A stretch of DNA of 64,000 nucleotides from UBA7446 sp965656545 (GTDB lineage Bacteria; Bacteroidota; Bacteroidia; Flavobacteriales; Flavobacteriaceae): contig CBFHKZ010000004.1 in the NCBI GenBank assembly GCA_965656545.1, forward strand, positions 1-64,000, written 5' to 3'. This document shows, piece by piece, positions 1 to 9,088 of this stretch. Both the position numbers and the translations under genes were made by a program. A model generated the notes under the pieces. It worked only from the letters and a program-made list of their open reading frames with translations. It had not been told where the DNA came from and searched no databases. The number at the start of each line of letters is the position of its first letter. Position 1 is the stretch's first letter.

Positions 1-195
1 GTTGTAGGTCCTGTTTCTGAAGGTGCACTTTACTATAAAGAAGGTGGTGGTAAATTCACTATCGATAACTTCTACGCTTACAATGTTAACCTTGGCGTTA
101 AATGGAAAAGCTCTGATACTCCAGCTGTAACACGTGCTACTAATGGAGATCTTACTATTACTAATATGCAGTTTGCTAACAACGCTGACGGATTT
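1..195 (+). repeat. Internal coding repeat, first visible copy
   Basis: This segment encodes VVGPVSEGALYYKEGGGKF and what follows. It is nearly identical at DNA level to the segment beginning at 1036, giving a period of 1035 bp (345 codons). The first 60 bases differ at only a few positions. Confidence 0.85.
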
Positions 196-1347
196 GAATA
201 CAGCTCAGCTGGTGCTACTAAACCAACCTGGTTAGGTACGGGTATCGCGACTGGAGCTGGAAACGGTTCTGGAGCTCCTGACTGGACTGCGGGCTGGACA
301 GCTGGTTTAAGTAATAGTGAAGTATCCTCTACAGAAAACCTTGAGGGTGAAATTTCATCAGAAATTACTTTAAATGCTGAAAAAGAGTACTTACTTACTT
401 CAGGCTTTGTTGTTAAAGATGGTGGAACCTTAAATATTCCTGCTGGAACAATAATTAAAGCTACAGGTGGTACATCTTCATACATTGCTGTTGCACAAGG
501 TGGCAAAATTAATGTAAATGGTACTGCAACTAGCCCTGTTGTAATGACTTCAGGTGCTTCTACTCCTTTGGCAGGTGACTGGGGTGGTCTTGTAATCGCT
601 GGTAAAGCACCAACTAACAAAGGAGCTACGCCAACTACTGAAGTAGGTGACCTTAGTTATGGTGGGACAACTTCTGACGACAACTCTGGTTCTATACGTT
701 ACCTTCGTGTTGAATATACAGGTGCTACTTTTACTAACGAAAAAGAATTCAACGGCGTTTCTCTATTTGGAGTTGGCTCTGGAACAACTTTCGAGTATGT
801 TCAAGCATACGAGGCTGGTGATGATGGTATCGAATTCTTCGGTGGTACTGTAAGTGGAAACAATCTTGTCGTAACAAACTCATACGATGATGGTATTGAT
901 TTTGCAGATGGTTGGAACGGAAATGGTACTAACTGGTACATTAGTGGTGCTGCTAAAGGTGCAATAGAAGGTTCTAATAATGGTGATAACGGAAACGCTA
1001 CACCTACTACTACTACTACACTTACAAACATTACTGTTGTAGGTCCTGTTTCTGAAGGTGCACTTTATTATAAAGAAGGTGGTGGTAAATTTACTGTCGA
1101 TAACATGTTTGTTAGTGGTGCTAACTTAGGTGTCAAGTGGAAAACATCCGATGCCCCTGCTGTAGCTCGTGTGGGTAACGGTGACCTAACTGTGGATGTA
1201 AAGTTTGCTGATAATGTTACAGGCTTTATCTATAACACTGGTGGCGATGCCTCAACTGTTCCTTCTTGGATGACAATTGATGACACCAACACAGGTGCCG
1301 GAAATGGTGCAGCTAAGGCAGATTGGATGAATGGATGGACAAGATAA
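1..1347 (+). CDS. Repeat-containing surface protein, 5' end outside window
   Basis: The reading frame is open from the first base, so the N-terminus and any signal peptide are missing; 448 residues are visible. The text is glycine-, asparagine- and threonine-rich with short beta-strand-like repeats (for example DGGTLNIPAGTIIKATGG, then IAVAQGGKINVNGT), which is typical of right-handed beta-helix surface proteins in Flavobacteriaceae. The first 65 residues recur 345 residues later, so the protein is built from at least two long tandem units. It ends in DWMNGWTR with no recognisable type IX sorting domain. The function is unknown. A phosphate transporter follows after a terminator, so co-transcription is not implied. 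Confidence 0.8.
   Translation, partial: VVGPVSEGALYYKEGGGKFTIDNFYAYNVNLGVKWKSSDTPAVTRATNGDLTITNMQFANNADGFEYSSAGATKPTWLGTGIATGAGNGSGAPDWTAGWTAGLSNSEVSSTENLEGEISSEITLNAEKEYLLTSGFVVKDGGTLNIPAGTIIKATGGTSSYIAVAQGGKINVNGTATSPVVMTSGASTPLAGDWGGLVIAGKAPTNKGATPTTEVGDLSYGGTTSDDNSGSIRYLRVEYTGATFTNEKEFNGVSLFGVGSGTTFEYVQAYEAGDDGIEFFGGTVSGNNLVVTNSYDDGIDFADGWNGNGTNWYISGAAKGAIEGSNNGDNGNATPTTTTTLTNITVVGPVSEGALYYKEGGGKFTVDNMFVSGANLGVKWKTSDAPAVARVGNGDLTVDVKFADNVTGFIYNTGGDASTVPSWMTIDDTNTGAGNGAAKADWMNGWTR
1036..1227 (+). repeat. Internal coding repeat, second copy
   Basis: This is the second copy of the unit at 1-195, one codon shorter. Similarity is highest at the start (GPVSEGALYYKEGGGKF) and declines towards NLGVKWK and NGDLT. 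It marks the C-terminal part of the last 345-residue unit. Confidence 0.85.
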
Positions 1348-1385
1348 TTTCATAACAAATATCCTTACTTAACAAAAGGTTAAAC

Positions 1386-1415
1386 AAAAAGCCTCCATTT
1401 ACTGGGGGCTTTTTT
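1386..1415 (+). terminator. Rho-independent terminator after the surface-protein gene
   Basis: The stem AAAAAGCCTCC pairs with GGGGGCTTTTT around a 7-nt loop and is followed by a T run. It lies 38 bp after the stop codon and just before the phosphate transporter gene, so it should separate the two transcription units. Confidence 0.8.
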
Positions 1416-1428
1416 ATATTATTGCCAA

Positions 1429-3729
1429 ATGGATTTTTACCTCATCATCATCATTGCCTTAGCAGTGCTTGCTACCGCTGATCTAATAGTTGGCGTAAGT
1501 AATGATGCAGTAAACTTCCTTAACTCTGCCATTGGGTCCAAAGCCATAAACTTTAAAACGGTGATGATTATTGCCAGTTTAGGGGTAGCCGCCGGGGCCA
1601 TCTTCTCTAGTGGACTAATGGAAGTTGCCCGAAAAGGCATCTTTAATCCAGAACTGTTTTACTTCGATGAGATCATGGTCATTTTTATGGCGGTGATGCT
1701 TACCGATATCCTACTACTCGACTTCTTTAACACCCTCGGACTGCCCACCTCAACCACGGTATCCATTGTGTTTGAATTGCTTGGTGCGGCGGTTGCCATA
1801 TCGCTTGTTAAAATATACTGGGGCAATGCAGATGCATCGCTTTACGAGTTTATCAATGTCAGTAAAGCCTCTCAAATTATTTTTGGCATACTGCTTTCGG
1901 TGTTTGTCGCCTTCACCGTTGGTGCAGTGGTACAATATATAAGTAGGATCATACTCACCTTCCATTTCAAGGACAACCCAAAGTGGATGGGGGCTATTTT
2001 TGGCGGTATTGCCATGACAGCCATCACTTACTTTATTCTTGCCAAAGGCATTAAAGGCACTCCCTTTGCCGATAATACCTATGCCTTTTTGGGAAGCATG
2101 TCACTTAAAGAATACATAGCAACACAATCCAATAATGTCATTGGCATAAGCTTGGTCCTTTGGACTTCCTTGTCCATGTTGGGAGTATACCTGTTTCGCA
2201 CAGACATCTATAAGAGTATTATTATTGTGGGTACCTTTTCGCTTGCCCTAGCTTTTGCTGGAAACGATTTGGTCAATTTTATTGGTGTGCCTATTGCTGC
2301 CTGGCAGTCATTTGAAGCTTGGAAAGCCTCTGGGGTTTCTGCCGAACTTTTTAATATGGCATTCTTATCGGCAAAAGTCTCAACCCCGACTATATTACTT
2401 ATCATAGCAGGGATGATCATGGTTGTCACGCTTTGGTTTTCAACCAAGGCACAAGAAGTATTAAAAACATCTATCGATTTGTCTCGTCAAGAACGCACAC
2501 AAGAACGCTTTGATTCCAATGCCTTTTCAAGAGGTTTGGTTCGTGCATTTGCTGGCTCAATGCGCAGCATTGAGGCTGTTTCGCCAAGTAGGCTAAAAGA
2601 AAAAGTAAAGGCGCGTTTCACGCCACCTAAATCACAACGCTACACCAACCCAGAAGATGCACCTGCTTTTGATAATGTAAGGGCTTCCATCAACCTGACC
2701 GTAGCCGCTGTGCTTATTTCCATCGCTACGTCCTATAAACTGCCCCTATCGACTACCTACGTGACTTTTATGGTTGCTATGGGGACTTCTTTAGCAGATC
2801 GTGCTTGGGGCGCTGACAGTGCTGTTTACCGCGTTGCCGGAGTGCTTAATGTAATTGGGGGTTGGTTCTTGACTGCCCTTACGGCCTTTACGGCCTGTGG
2901 CATCGTAGCTGTTATCGTCTATACAGGAAAACTCCCTGCCCTGATTGGTATGTTTATACTTACTGGAGGCGTGCTATGGAGCAATTTCCGCAAGCATAAG
3001 GTCAATGTGGCAGAATCAAAAAGAGAGCGTGACTTAAAAATGATTTCAAGTTCATCTGTGCAAAGTCTTATTTTGGAAAGCGCACAGGACGTGTCTAAGG
3101 TAATTAGCAAGTGTAACGATGTTTACCTAGGTTCTATAAATGGTTTGGCTAGATTAAACGCTGAAGACCTACGTACATCCAAAAAAGAAGTAAGTCGTCT
3201 TGGAAAAGAAATCGACAAACTTCGAAATGAACTCTTTTACTTCATCCAAGAACTTGAAGAAGAAAACGTTAGGGCAAGTCATTTTTACATTAGCCTTATA
3301 AGCATCCTTGAAGACATGGCGCAGTCGTTGGAATACATCACTAAGGCTTCCTACAAACACGTAAATAACAACCACCGCCAGTTAAAATACTCGCAGATTA
3401 AAGAACTTAAGGAAACGCAATCTGATTTGGAAGGCTTGCTTTCAGACGTGCGCTTTTCGTTTGACATCAATGCATTTGAGGCCTTTGCCACTTTTGCAGA
3501 TAAAAAAGAAGAGCTGTTTGCTAATATCGATGCGAAGATTAATCAACAAGTGCAGCGTACAAGAAGCAAGGAAGAAAAGAGTCCAAAAAACACCACCTTG
3601 TTTTTTAGTCTTATGGTAGAAACCAAAGACCTTATTGTAGCAACCATTAATTTGATTGAGCACTACCACCAGCATTACGACCCCACTGTAGCACCCATAA
3701 AATTGGGAGACGAACAAAAAGACAAATAA
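1429..3729 (+). CDS. Pit-family inorganic phosphate transporter with long C-terminal cytoplasmic region
   Basis: A PHO4/PitA-type inner-membrane phosphate permease of 766 residues. The two family signatures are visible: GVSNDAVNFLNSAIGSKA near the N-terminus and GNDLVNFIGVPIAAW in the second half, each in hydrophobic surroundings with about a dozen membrane segments. From about residue 535 the sequence becomes hydrophilic and helical (KKEVSRLGKEIDKLRNELF and onwards), resembling a fused PhoU-like helical domain, so the protein is longer than a plain PitA of about 500 residues. It stands alone between two terminators. The PhoU-like reading is an inference from helix pattern. Confidence 0.88.
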   Translation: MDFYLIIIIALAVLATADLIVGVSNDAVNFLNSAIGSKAINFKTVMIIASLGVAAGAIFSSGLMEVARKGIFNPELFYFDEIMVIFMAVMLTDILLLDFFNTLGLPTSTTVSIVFELLGAAVAISLVKIYWGNADASLYEFINVSKASQIIFGILLSVFVAFTVGAVVQYISRIILTFHFKDNPKWMGAIFGGIAMTAITYFILAKGIKGTPFADNTYAFLGSMSLKEYIATQSNNVIGISLVLWTSLSMLGVYLFRTDIYKSIIIVGTFSLALAFAGNDLVNFIGVPIAAWQSFEAWKASGVSAELFNMAFLSAKVSTPTILLIIAGMIMVVTLWFSTKAQEVLKTSIDLSRQERTQERFDSNAFSRGLVRAFAGSMRSIEAVSPSRLKEKVKARFTPPKSQRYTNPEDAPAFDNVRASINLTVAAVLISIATSYKLPLSTTYVTFMVAMGTSLADRAWGADSAVYRVAGVLNVIGGWFLTALTAFTACGIVAVIVYTGKLPALIGMFILTGGVLWSNFRKHKVNVAESKRERDLKMISSSSVQSLILESAQDVSKVISKCNDVYLGSINGLARLNAEDLRTSKKEVSRLGKEIDKLRNELFYFIQELEEENVRASHFYISLISILEDMAQSLEYITKASYKHVNNNHRQLKYSQIKELKETQSDLEGLLSDVRFSFDINAFEAFATFADKKEELFANIDAKINQQVQRTRSKEEKSPKNTTLFFSLMVETKDLIVATINLIEHYHQHYDPTVAPIKLGDEQKDK

Positions 3730-3730
3730 A

Positions 3731-3756
3731 AAAAGCGCTCATTTCTGAGCGCTTTT
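3731..3756. terminator. Bidirectional terminator between pit and nrdA
   Basis: The perfect stem AAAAGCGCTCA/TGAGCGCTTTT has a 4-nt loop and T-runs on both strands. It lies between two convergent genes and can serve both. Confidence 0.9.
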
Positions 3757-3776
3757 TTGTTGTTTTTCATGGTTTA

Positions 3777-6200
3777 TTATGAGCCACACATAAGGCAGTC
3801 GTCGTCTTCGCTTTCCTTAGACTTTGCTAACATTTCTTTTAGCTCAGATGGAGAAAGGGGCTCTACTGCCACAGCAGCCTTGGTTTTTGGCTGAGCAGCA
3901 CCGGCTGTTGCTGGTACTTCTGCAACTTCCGCTTTTTTGTTAACCGTAAACTTAATGGCATCAACAGCCGACTTGGTACGCAGGTAATACATCCCTGTTT
4001 TTAAGCCAGACTTCCACGCATAGAAGTGCATCGAGGTGAGCTTGGACATGGTCGCACCTTCCATAAACAAGTTAAGCGATTGCGACTGATCGATGAAATA
4101 TCCGCGGTGACGTGACATATCAATGATGTCCTTCATGCTCATTTCCCAAACGGTTTTGTACAGTTCTCTAATATCAGCGGGAATGGTTTCTATGTGCTGA
4201 ATAGATCCGTTTGCACGCATCAATTCTTGCTTCATGTCCTCGTCCCATAGGCCCAGGTTAACCAAGTCTTCCAACAAGTGTTTGTTTACCACAATAAACT
4301 CACCAGATAACACACGTCTTGTGTAGATGTTGGAAGTGTACGGCTCAAAACATTCGTTGTTACCTAAAATTTGTGAGGTAGATGCTGTTGGCATCGGTGC
4401 CATCAATAGGGAGTTGCGAACGCCGTGCTTTTTGATTTGCTTGCGTAAGCCTTCCCAATCCCAACGGCCACTAAGCTCGTCGTCTTTGATGCCCCACATA
4501 TTGTGTTGGAATTCCCCTTTCGAAATCGGTGATCCCTTATATGTTTTGTAAGGCCCTTCTACTTCTGCCAAATCTTTAGAAGCGGTTAGCGAAGCAAAAT
4601 AAATGGTTTCAAAAATCTCTTGGTTTAAGGTTTGTGCGTCTTCGCTGGTAAATGGCAAACGAAGTTTGATAAACGTATCCGCAAGACCTTGTACGCCTAA
4701 GCCCACTGGACGGTGACGCATATTGGAGTTCTCCGCCTCTTTAACAGGATAGTAGTTTCGGTCAATTACCTTGTTTAGGTTTTTTGTCACACGTATGGTT
4801 ACGTTATATAACTCTTGGTGGTCAAATGCGCCATCTTTAACAAACATGGGCAGTGCAATAGAAGCCAAGTTACACACGGCAACCTCATCCTTGGACGTAT
4901 ATTCCATGATTTCAGTACACAAGTTTGACGAACGGATGGTTCCTAAGTTCTTTTGATTAGACTTGCGATTCGCAGCGTCTTTATAGAGCATATAAGGCGT
5001 TCCTGTCTCTATCTGAGATTCTAAGATTTTCTCCCATAACTCACGTGCTTTAATCGTCTTACGCCCACGATTTTCCTTTTCATATCTGAGGTACATTTCT
5101 TCAAATTCCTCACTGTGGCAATCGTAAAGCCCTGGACATTCGTTAGGGCACATTAGTGTCCATTCCGTATTTTCTTCCACACGCTTCATAAACAAATCGG
5201 GAATCCACATGGCATAGAATAAATCGCGCGCACGCATTTCTTCCTTACCGTGGTTTTTCTTCAATTCTAAAAAGTCAAAGATATCCGCATGCCATGGCTC
5301 AACGTAAATGGCAAATGATCCTTTTCGCTTACCACCGCCTTGGTCTACATAGCGGGCTGTGTCGTTATAGACGCGCAGCATGGGCACTATACCGTTTGAG
5401 GTACCGTTGGTACCTGCAATATAAGATCCTGTCGCACGGACGTTGTGAATAGACAACCCTATTCCTCCAGCAGACTGTGATATTTTAGCCGTTTGCTTAA
5501 GCGTATCGTAAATCCCATCAATGCTGTCGTCTCGCATGGACAACAAAAAGCATGAGGACATTTGTGGCTTGGGTGTACCTGAGTTAAACAACGTTGGTGT
5601 GGCGTGTGTGAAATACTTTTTGGACATCAAGTGATAGGTCTCTATGGCAGCATCCAAGTCTGTTGGGTGAATACCAACAGAAACACGCATCAACATATGT
5701 TGTGGTCGCTCGGCAATGTTACCGTTGATTTTGAGCAGGTATGAACGCTCAAGGGTTTTAAACCCAAAGTAATCGTAACCAAAATCACGGTTGTAGATGA
5801 TGGTGGAATCAAGCAACTCGGCATTGTCTTGAATTACTTGGTTTACTTCTTCTGAGAGAAGCGGTGATTTCTTTTCTGTACGGGGATTGACATACTCAAA
5901 GAGGTCTGCCATGGTTTCAGAAAAAGATTTCTTGGTGTTTTTGTGGAGGTTAGAAACAGATATCCGTGCGGCCAGTTGAGCATAGTCGGGATGAACGGTT
6001 GTCATGGAAGCGGCTGTTTCGGCTGCCAAGCTATCGAGTTCAGAAGTGGTAACCCCATCATAAAGACCTTCAATAACTTTCATGGCCACCTTTACGGGAT
6101 CCACAAGTTCGTTAAATCCATAACAGAGCTTGCGAACCCGGGCGGTAATTTTGTCAAACATGATGGGTTCTTTACGCCCATCTCTTTTTACTACATACAT
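3777..6200 (-). CDS. nrdA: Ribonucleoside-diphosphate reductase, alpha subunit (class Ia)
   Basis: Large subunit of aerobic ribonucleotide reductase, 807 residues. An ATP-cone regulatory domain occupies about residues 1-90. The catalytic set is in place: Cys217 (SSCFLL), Asn426, Cys428 and Glu430 (NLCTEI) and Cys443 (VCNLAS). The numbering runs almost in register with the eukaryotic enzyme. The C-terminal redox pair is CLMCGS (Cys802, Cys805). It lies 79 bp downstream of nrdB on the same strand and is presumably co-transcribed. The gap between them holds small CCAATA/TATTGG repeats of unknown meaning. It reduces NDPs to dNDPs together with NrdB. Confidence 0.97.
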   Translation of the reverse strand: MYVVKRDGRKEPIMFDKITARVRKLCYGFNELVDPVKVAMKVIEGLYDGVTTSELDSLAAETAASMTTVHPDYAQLAARISVSNLHKNTKKSFSETMADLFEYVNPRTEKKSPLLSEEVNQVIQDNAELLDSTIIYNRDFGYDYFGFKTLERSYLLKINGNIAERPQHMLMRVSVGIHPTDLDAAIETYHLMSKKYFTHATPTLFNSGTPKPQMSSCFLLSMRDDSIDGIYDTLKQTAKISQSAGGIGLSIHNVRATGSYIAGTNGTSNGIVPMLRVYNDTARYVDQGGGKRKGSFAIYVEPWHADIFDFLELKKNHGKEEMRARDLFYAMWIPDLFMKRVEENTEWTLMCPNECPGLYDCHSEEFEEMYLRYEKENRGRKTIKARELWEKILESQIETGTPYMLYKDAANRKSNQKNLGTIRSSNLCTEIMEYTSKDEVAVCNLASIALPMFVKDGAFDHQELYNVTIRVTKNLNKVIDRNYYPVKEAENSNMRHRPVGLGVQGLADTFIKLRLPFTSEDAQTLNQEIFETIYFASLTASKDLAEVEGPYKTYKGSPISKGEFQHNMWGIKDDELSGRWDWEGLRKQIKKHGVRNSLLMAPMPTASTSQILGNNECFEPYTSNIYTRRVLSGEFIVVNKHLLEDLVNLGLWDEDMKQELMRANGSIQHIETIPADIRELYKTVWEMSMKDIIDMSRHRGYFIDQSQSLNLFMEGATMSKLTSMHFYAWKSGLKTGMYYLRTKSAVDAIKFTVNKKAEVAEVPATAGAAQPKTKAAVAVEPLSPSELKEMLAKSKESEDDDCLMCGS

Positions 6201-6279
6201 AATGTCGTTTGGTTTTATTGGTTAAACAGCCCCAATACTATTGGAGAATATTGGTGCTGCACGTATCCTTTTTTAGTGA

Positions 6280-7281
6280 CTAAAAGTCGTCGCCGAAAGA
6301 ATACTTTTCTTTTTCCTCTGTTTCTTGGTTCTTCGAATCTGCTTTTTGGTACACACCCGCTTTTTGGTATTCCGAAACACGTTTTTCAAAGAAATTTGTT
6401 TTTCCTTGAAGCGAAATCATATCCATAAAGTCAAATGGATTGGATACGTTGAACTCTTTTTCTAAGCCAAGTTCAACAAGCAGACGGTCGGTAACAAATT
6501 CCAGATACTGCGTCATCAATTTGGCGTTCATTCCGATTAAACTTGCTGGTAGTGATTCCGTGATAAACTCACGCTCAATATTTAAGGCATCAAGAATAAT
6601 TTCTTTGATACGGGCTGGTGGTACTTTGTTCACCAAGTGTTTGTTGTGCAAGTGAACAGCAAAGTCACAGTGCATCCCCTCGTCACGAGAAATTAATTCA
6701 TTTGAAAATGTCAATCCTGGCATAAGGCCACGTTTTTTGAGCCAGAAAATGGAACAGAAAGCACCCGAGAAAAAGATTCCTTCTACAGCTGCAAAAGCGA
6801 TAAGACGCTCTGCAAATGAATCTGAATCTATCCAACGCAATGCCCAGTCTGCTTTTTTCTTGATGGCAGGAAACACCTCAATCGCTTGAAATAAATTATT
6901 CTTCTCCGTTTCATCCTTAACGTAGGTATCAATCAAAAGGGAGTATGTCTCAGAATGGATGTTTTCCATCATGATTTGGAACCCATAATAAAATTTTGCT
7001 TCGCTGTACTGCACTTCGTTTACAAAGTTCTCAGCCAAATTCTCGTTCACAATACCGTCCGAAGCTGCAAAAAATGCCAAGATGTGTTTTATAAAATAGC
7101 GCTCATCGTCATTTAGCTTGGTAGACCAGTCTGTTAAATCTTGATGTAAATCAATTTCTTCAGCCGTCCAAAAACATGCTTCTGATTTCTTGTACCATTC
7201 CCAAATATCGTGGTGTTCAATAGGGAAAATTACAAAGCGATTTTTGTTTTCAGACAATATGGGTTCTATAGCGTTTTGCAT
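6280..7281 (-). CDS. nrdB: Ribonucleoside-diphosphate reductase, beta subunit
   Basis: Small radical-generating subunit of class Ia RNR, 333 residues, of the eukaryote-like type (FWTAEEIDL). The di-iron ligands can be read: Asp44, Glu106, His109 (MENIHSE), Glu167, Glu201 and His204 (RDEGMH). Tyr113 in NIHSETYS fits the stable tyrosyl radical site. The C-terminus (KEKYSFGDDF) is the usual acidic tail that docks onto NrdA. It is the first gene of the nrdBA unit; about 210 bp of gene-free sequence lies upstream, with no clear NrdR box seen by eye. Confidence 0.97.
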   Translation of the reverse strand: MQNAIEPILSENKNRFVIFPIEHHDIWEWYKKSEACFWTAEEIDLHQDLTDWSTKLNDDERYFIKHILAFFAASDGIVNENLAENFVNEVQYSEAKFYYGFQIMMENIHSETYSLLIDTYVKDETEKNNLFQAIEVFPAIKKKADWALRWIDSDSFAERLIAFAAVEGIFFSGAFCSIFWLKKRGLMPGLTFSNELISRDEGMHCDFAVHLHNKHLVNKVPPARIKEIILDALNIEREFITESLPASLIGMNAKLMTQYLEFVTDRLLVELGLEKEFNVSNPFDFMDMISLQGKTNFFEKRVSEYQKAGVYQKADSKNQETEEKEKYSFGDDF

Positions 7282-7489
7282 AATTTTTTATTAAAGGGTT
7301 TTCGGGATGAATAATTTCCTTACAAATATTCCAAAAAAAATGACCAAATGAAAGCCATACTTTTCCACAATGCCTTTTAGTTTTTAACAAGAACTAAGGC
7401 TTTTCCTACAAAAGCTAGTAAAAAAAGCTATTCTTAATATGTTGATTTTCAATGACTTGTAATAGTCTGTATGGTAAGGGCTTGGCTTA

Positions 7490-8068
7490 TCAATTTTTGT
7501 TGGCATCAAATTCTTGCGCCGCCGCGTGCAAGGCATCATACCACGCCTGCCCAAACTTTCGCACCAAAGCCGTTTGCACAAATTGATAAAGCGGTTGTTT
7601 AAGCGCAGCTCCCAGCGTACAACCCGGCGCACATATAGCCCATTCGTGGTAATTCACTGCCACAAATGCGCTGTAGCTTTTCACACGGATGGGATAGAGA
7701 TGACACGAAATGGGTTTCTGAAGATTGGTGGCCTGCTGCTTATTGGCCTGCTCAATGCCGCATTGCGCAACGCCTTTGCTGTCATAAGCAATATACGCAC
7801 ACGCCTTGCCGTCAATCAATGGGGTTTCCCATTCCTCGAATGCGTTCTGGGTGGCCACGCCTTGTGTCTCAATGGCTGCTATGCCTTCTTTTGTCAGAAA
7901 GGGCTTGAGCGTTGTCCAGTGTTCTTTAAGTTGGCTTATTTCCTCCGTCTCTAGCGGTGCGCCTGCTTCGCCCTCCACACAACACGCCCCCTTGCACGCT
8001 GTTAAATCGCACGTGAATGCCTGCTCGAAAAGCGTTTCTGAAACCAGTGTTTTGCCCAATTGAAACAT
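7490..8068 (-). CDS. DUF3109 cysteine-rich protein
   Basis: A 192-residue cytosolic protein of the DUF3109 family. Cysteines are clustered as CDLTACKGACC near residue 20, then KACAY, QCGIE, SCHLYPIR and ICAPGC. Such spacing suggests metal or iron-sulfur binding, but no reaction is established. The stretch 7282-7489 between its end and nrdB holds no gene that I can recognise. It is divergent from marC across 46 bp, and the TAGTTTAG just upstream is a weak -7 candidate. Confidence 0.8.
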   Translation of the reverse strand: MFQLGKTLVSETLFEQAFTCDLTACKGACCVEGEAGAPLETEEISQLKEHWTTLKPFLTKEGIAAIETQGVATQNAFEEWETPLIDGKACAYIAYDSKGVAQCGIEQANKQQATNLQKPISCHLYPIRVKSYSAFVAVNYHEWAICAPGCTLGAALKQPLYQFVQTALVRKFGQAWYDALHAAAQEFDANKN

Positions 8069-8102
8069 GCTGCTAAACTACAATTTTGAAACATAAATAA
8101 AG

Positions 8103-8110
8103 TATATTTG
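8103..8110 (+). promoter_or_regulatory. -7 promoter element TATATTTG, 4 nt before marC
   Basis: A perfect match to TAnnTTTG. Only ACAC separates it from the ATG at 8115, so the transcript probably starts at or next to the start codon (leaderless). Confidence 0.6.
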
Positions 8111-8114
8111 ACAC

Positions 8115-8687
8115 ATGTTTAGCCTAAAAGAAATCGTTACCTGTACCATGGTATTGTTTGCCGTCATCGATATTGTTGGCAGCATTCCCATTGTTATTGG
8201 GTTGCGTCAAAGGGTTGGCCATATTCAGTCTGAAAAAGCCTCTTTAGTTGCCGGGCTTATCATGATTGGGTTTTTGTTTTTAGGAGAACAAATCCTAAGT
8301 CTTATTGGGATTGACGTCAACTCCTTTGCGGTGGCTGGCGCGCTTATTATTTTCTTTTTGGCGCTGGAAATGATTTTAGGCATACAACTTTATAGAGATG
8401 ATTCTTCTGAATCAGCCTCAATTGTGCCCATTGCATTTCCTCTTATTGCAGGTGCAGGAACGCTGACTTCAATTTTATCCTTACGCGCTGAATACTTTGT
8501 ACTCAACATCATCATTGCCATTGTTATTAACATCATTATTGTGTACATCGTCTTAAAATCTTCCAAACGCATTGAACGCGTTTTGGGCCCTTCGGGTATT
8601 GGCATTATTCGTAAAATATTTGGAGTGGTGCTTATGGCAATTGCCGTAAAGTTATTTGCTGGAAATGTGCAGCAATTATTTATCTAA
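8115..8687 (+). CDS. MarC family integral membrane protein
   Basis: A 190-residue inner-membrane protein with about six hydrophobic segments. It matches the MarC family through FAVIDIVGSIPIVIGL at the N-terminus and FPLIAGAGTLTSI in the middle. The substrate is unknown; MarC was once linked to multiple antibiotic resistance, but that role has not held up. It stands alone, and the -7 element sits 4 nt before the ATG. Confidence 0.88.
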   Translation: MFSLKEIVTCTMVLFAVIDIVGSIPIVIGLRQRVGHIQSEKASLVAGLIMIGFLFLGEQILSLIGIDVNSFAVAGALIIFFLALEMILGIQLYRDDSSESASIVPIAFPLIAGAGTLTSILSLRAEYFVLNIIIAIVINIIIVYIVLKSSKRIERVLGPSGIGIIRKIFGVVLMAIAVKLFAGNVQQLFI

Positions 8688-8749
8688 TGAAACCGACATG
8701 TAAAAAATACCCAATAAAGAATTTCTTGAAACGAAATGCTGTGATTTAG

Positions 8750-8769
8750 ATTCCCGAATACTCGGGAAT
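8750..8769. repeat. REP-like palindrome in intergenic space
   Basis: ATTCCCGA and TCGGGAAT form a perfect 8-bp stem with a 4-nt loop, followed by GACATTTTC and then GCGCCACGAGGAATTC. This layout resembles short interspersed palindromic elements of bacterial genomes. No second copy is present in this window. The rest of 8688-8890 holds nothing else recognisable. Confidence 0.45.
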
Positions 8770-8890
8770 GACATTTTCAAAGGAAACCCGCAGCGCCACG
8801 AGGAATTCTTTTCGATTAACACACAAAAGCGTGATTTTTTTTAACATCAAAAGTTGCGTGTGACCATTGAAAAATAACAATTATAAACAC

Positions 8891-9088
8891 ATGAAAGTAC
8901 TTATATATATCTTTTTAGCTCTGGCCGCTGGCTTGCTCATTTTTAATTTATTCTATATTGATTTTGAAGAGCCTTTGGAAGGTGAAAGTTTTGCCGCTGT
9001 GGTGGGTGTTGGTGCAAGTCTCTGTGCCATTATCTTACTTACTATCCTAAAAATAGCTCTTAAGATTAAAGAAAAAATGAAGGCTTAG
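8891..9088 (+). CDS. Small two-TM membrane protein
   Basis: A 65-residue protein starting MKVLIYIFLALAAGLLIF, with one membrane segment at the N-terminus, a short acidic stretch (DFEEPLEGES) and a second segment (VGASLCAIILLTIL), then a lysine-rich cytoplasmic tail. Similar small proteins are common in Flavobacteriaceae beside dCMP deaminase genes; no function is known. An in-frame TTG 24 bp upstream would add KNNNYKH, but the ATG gives the usual form. Its stop overlaps that of the convergent deaminase gene by 4 bp. Confidence 0.65.
   Translation: MKVLIYIFLALAAGLLIFNLFYIDFEEPLEGESFAAVVGVGASLCAIILLTILKIALKIKEKMKA

Noticed and set aside
78..620. Long minus-strand open frame opposite the surface-protein gene
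   Set aside because: Its proline- and valine-rich text is the mirror of the Gly/Thr/Asn-rich coding strand, and the plus strand shows clear repeated protein text.
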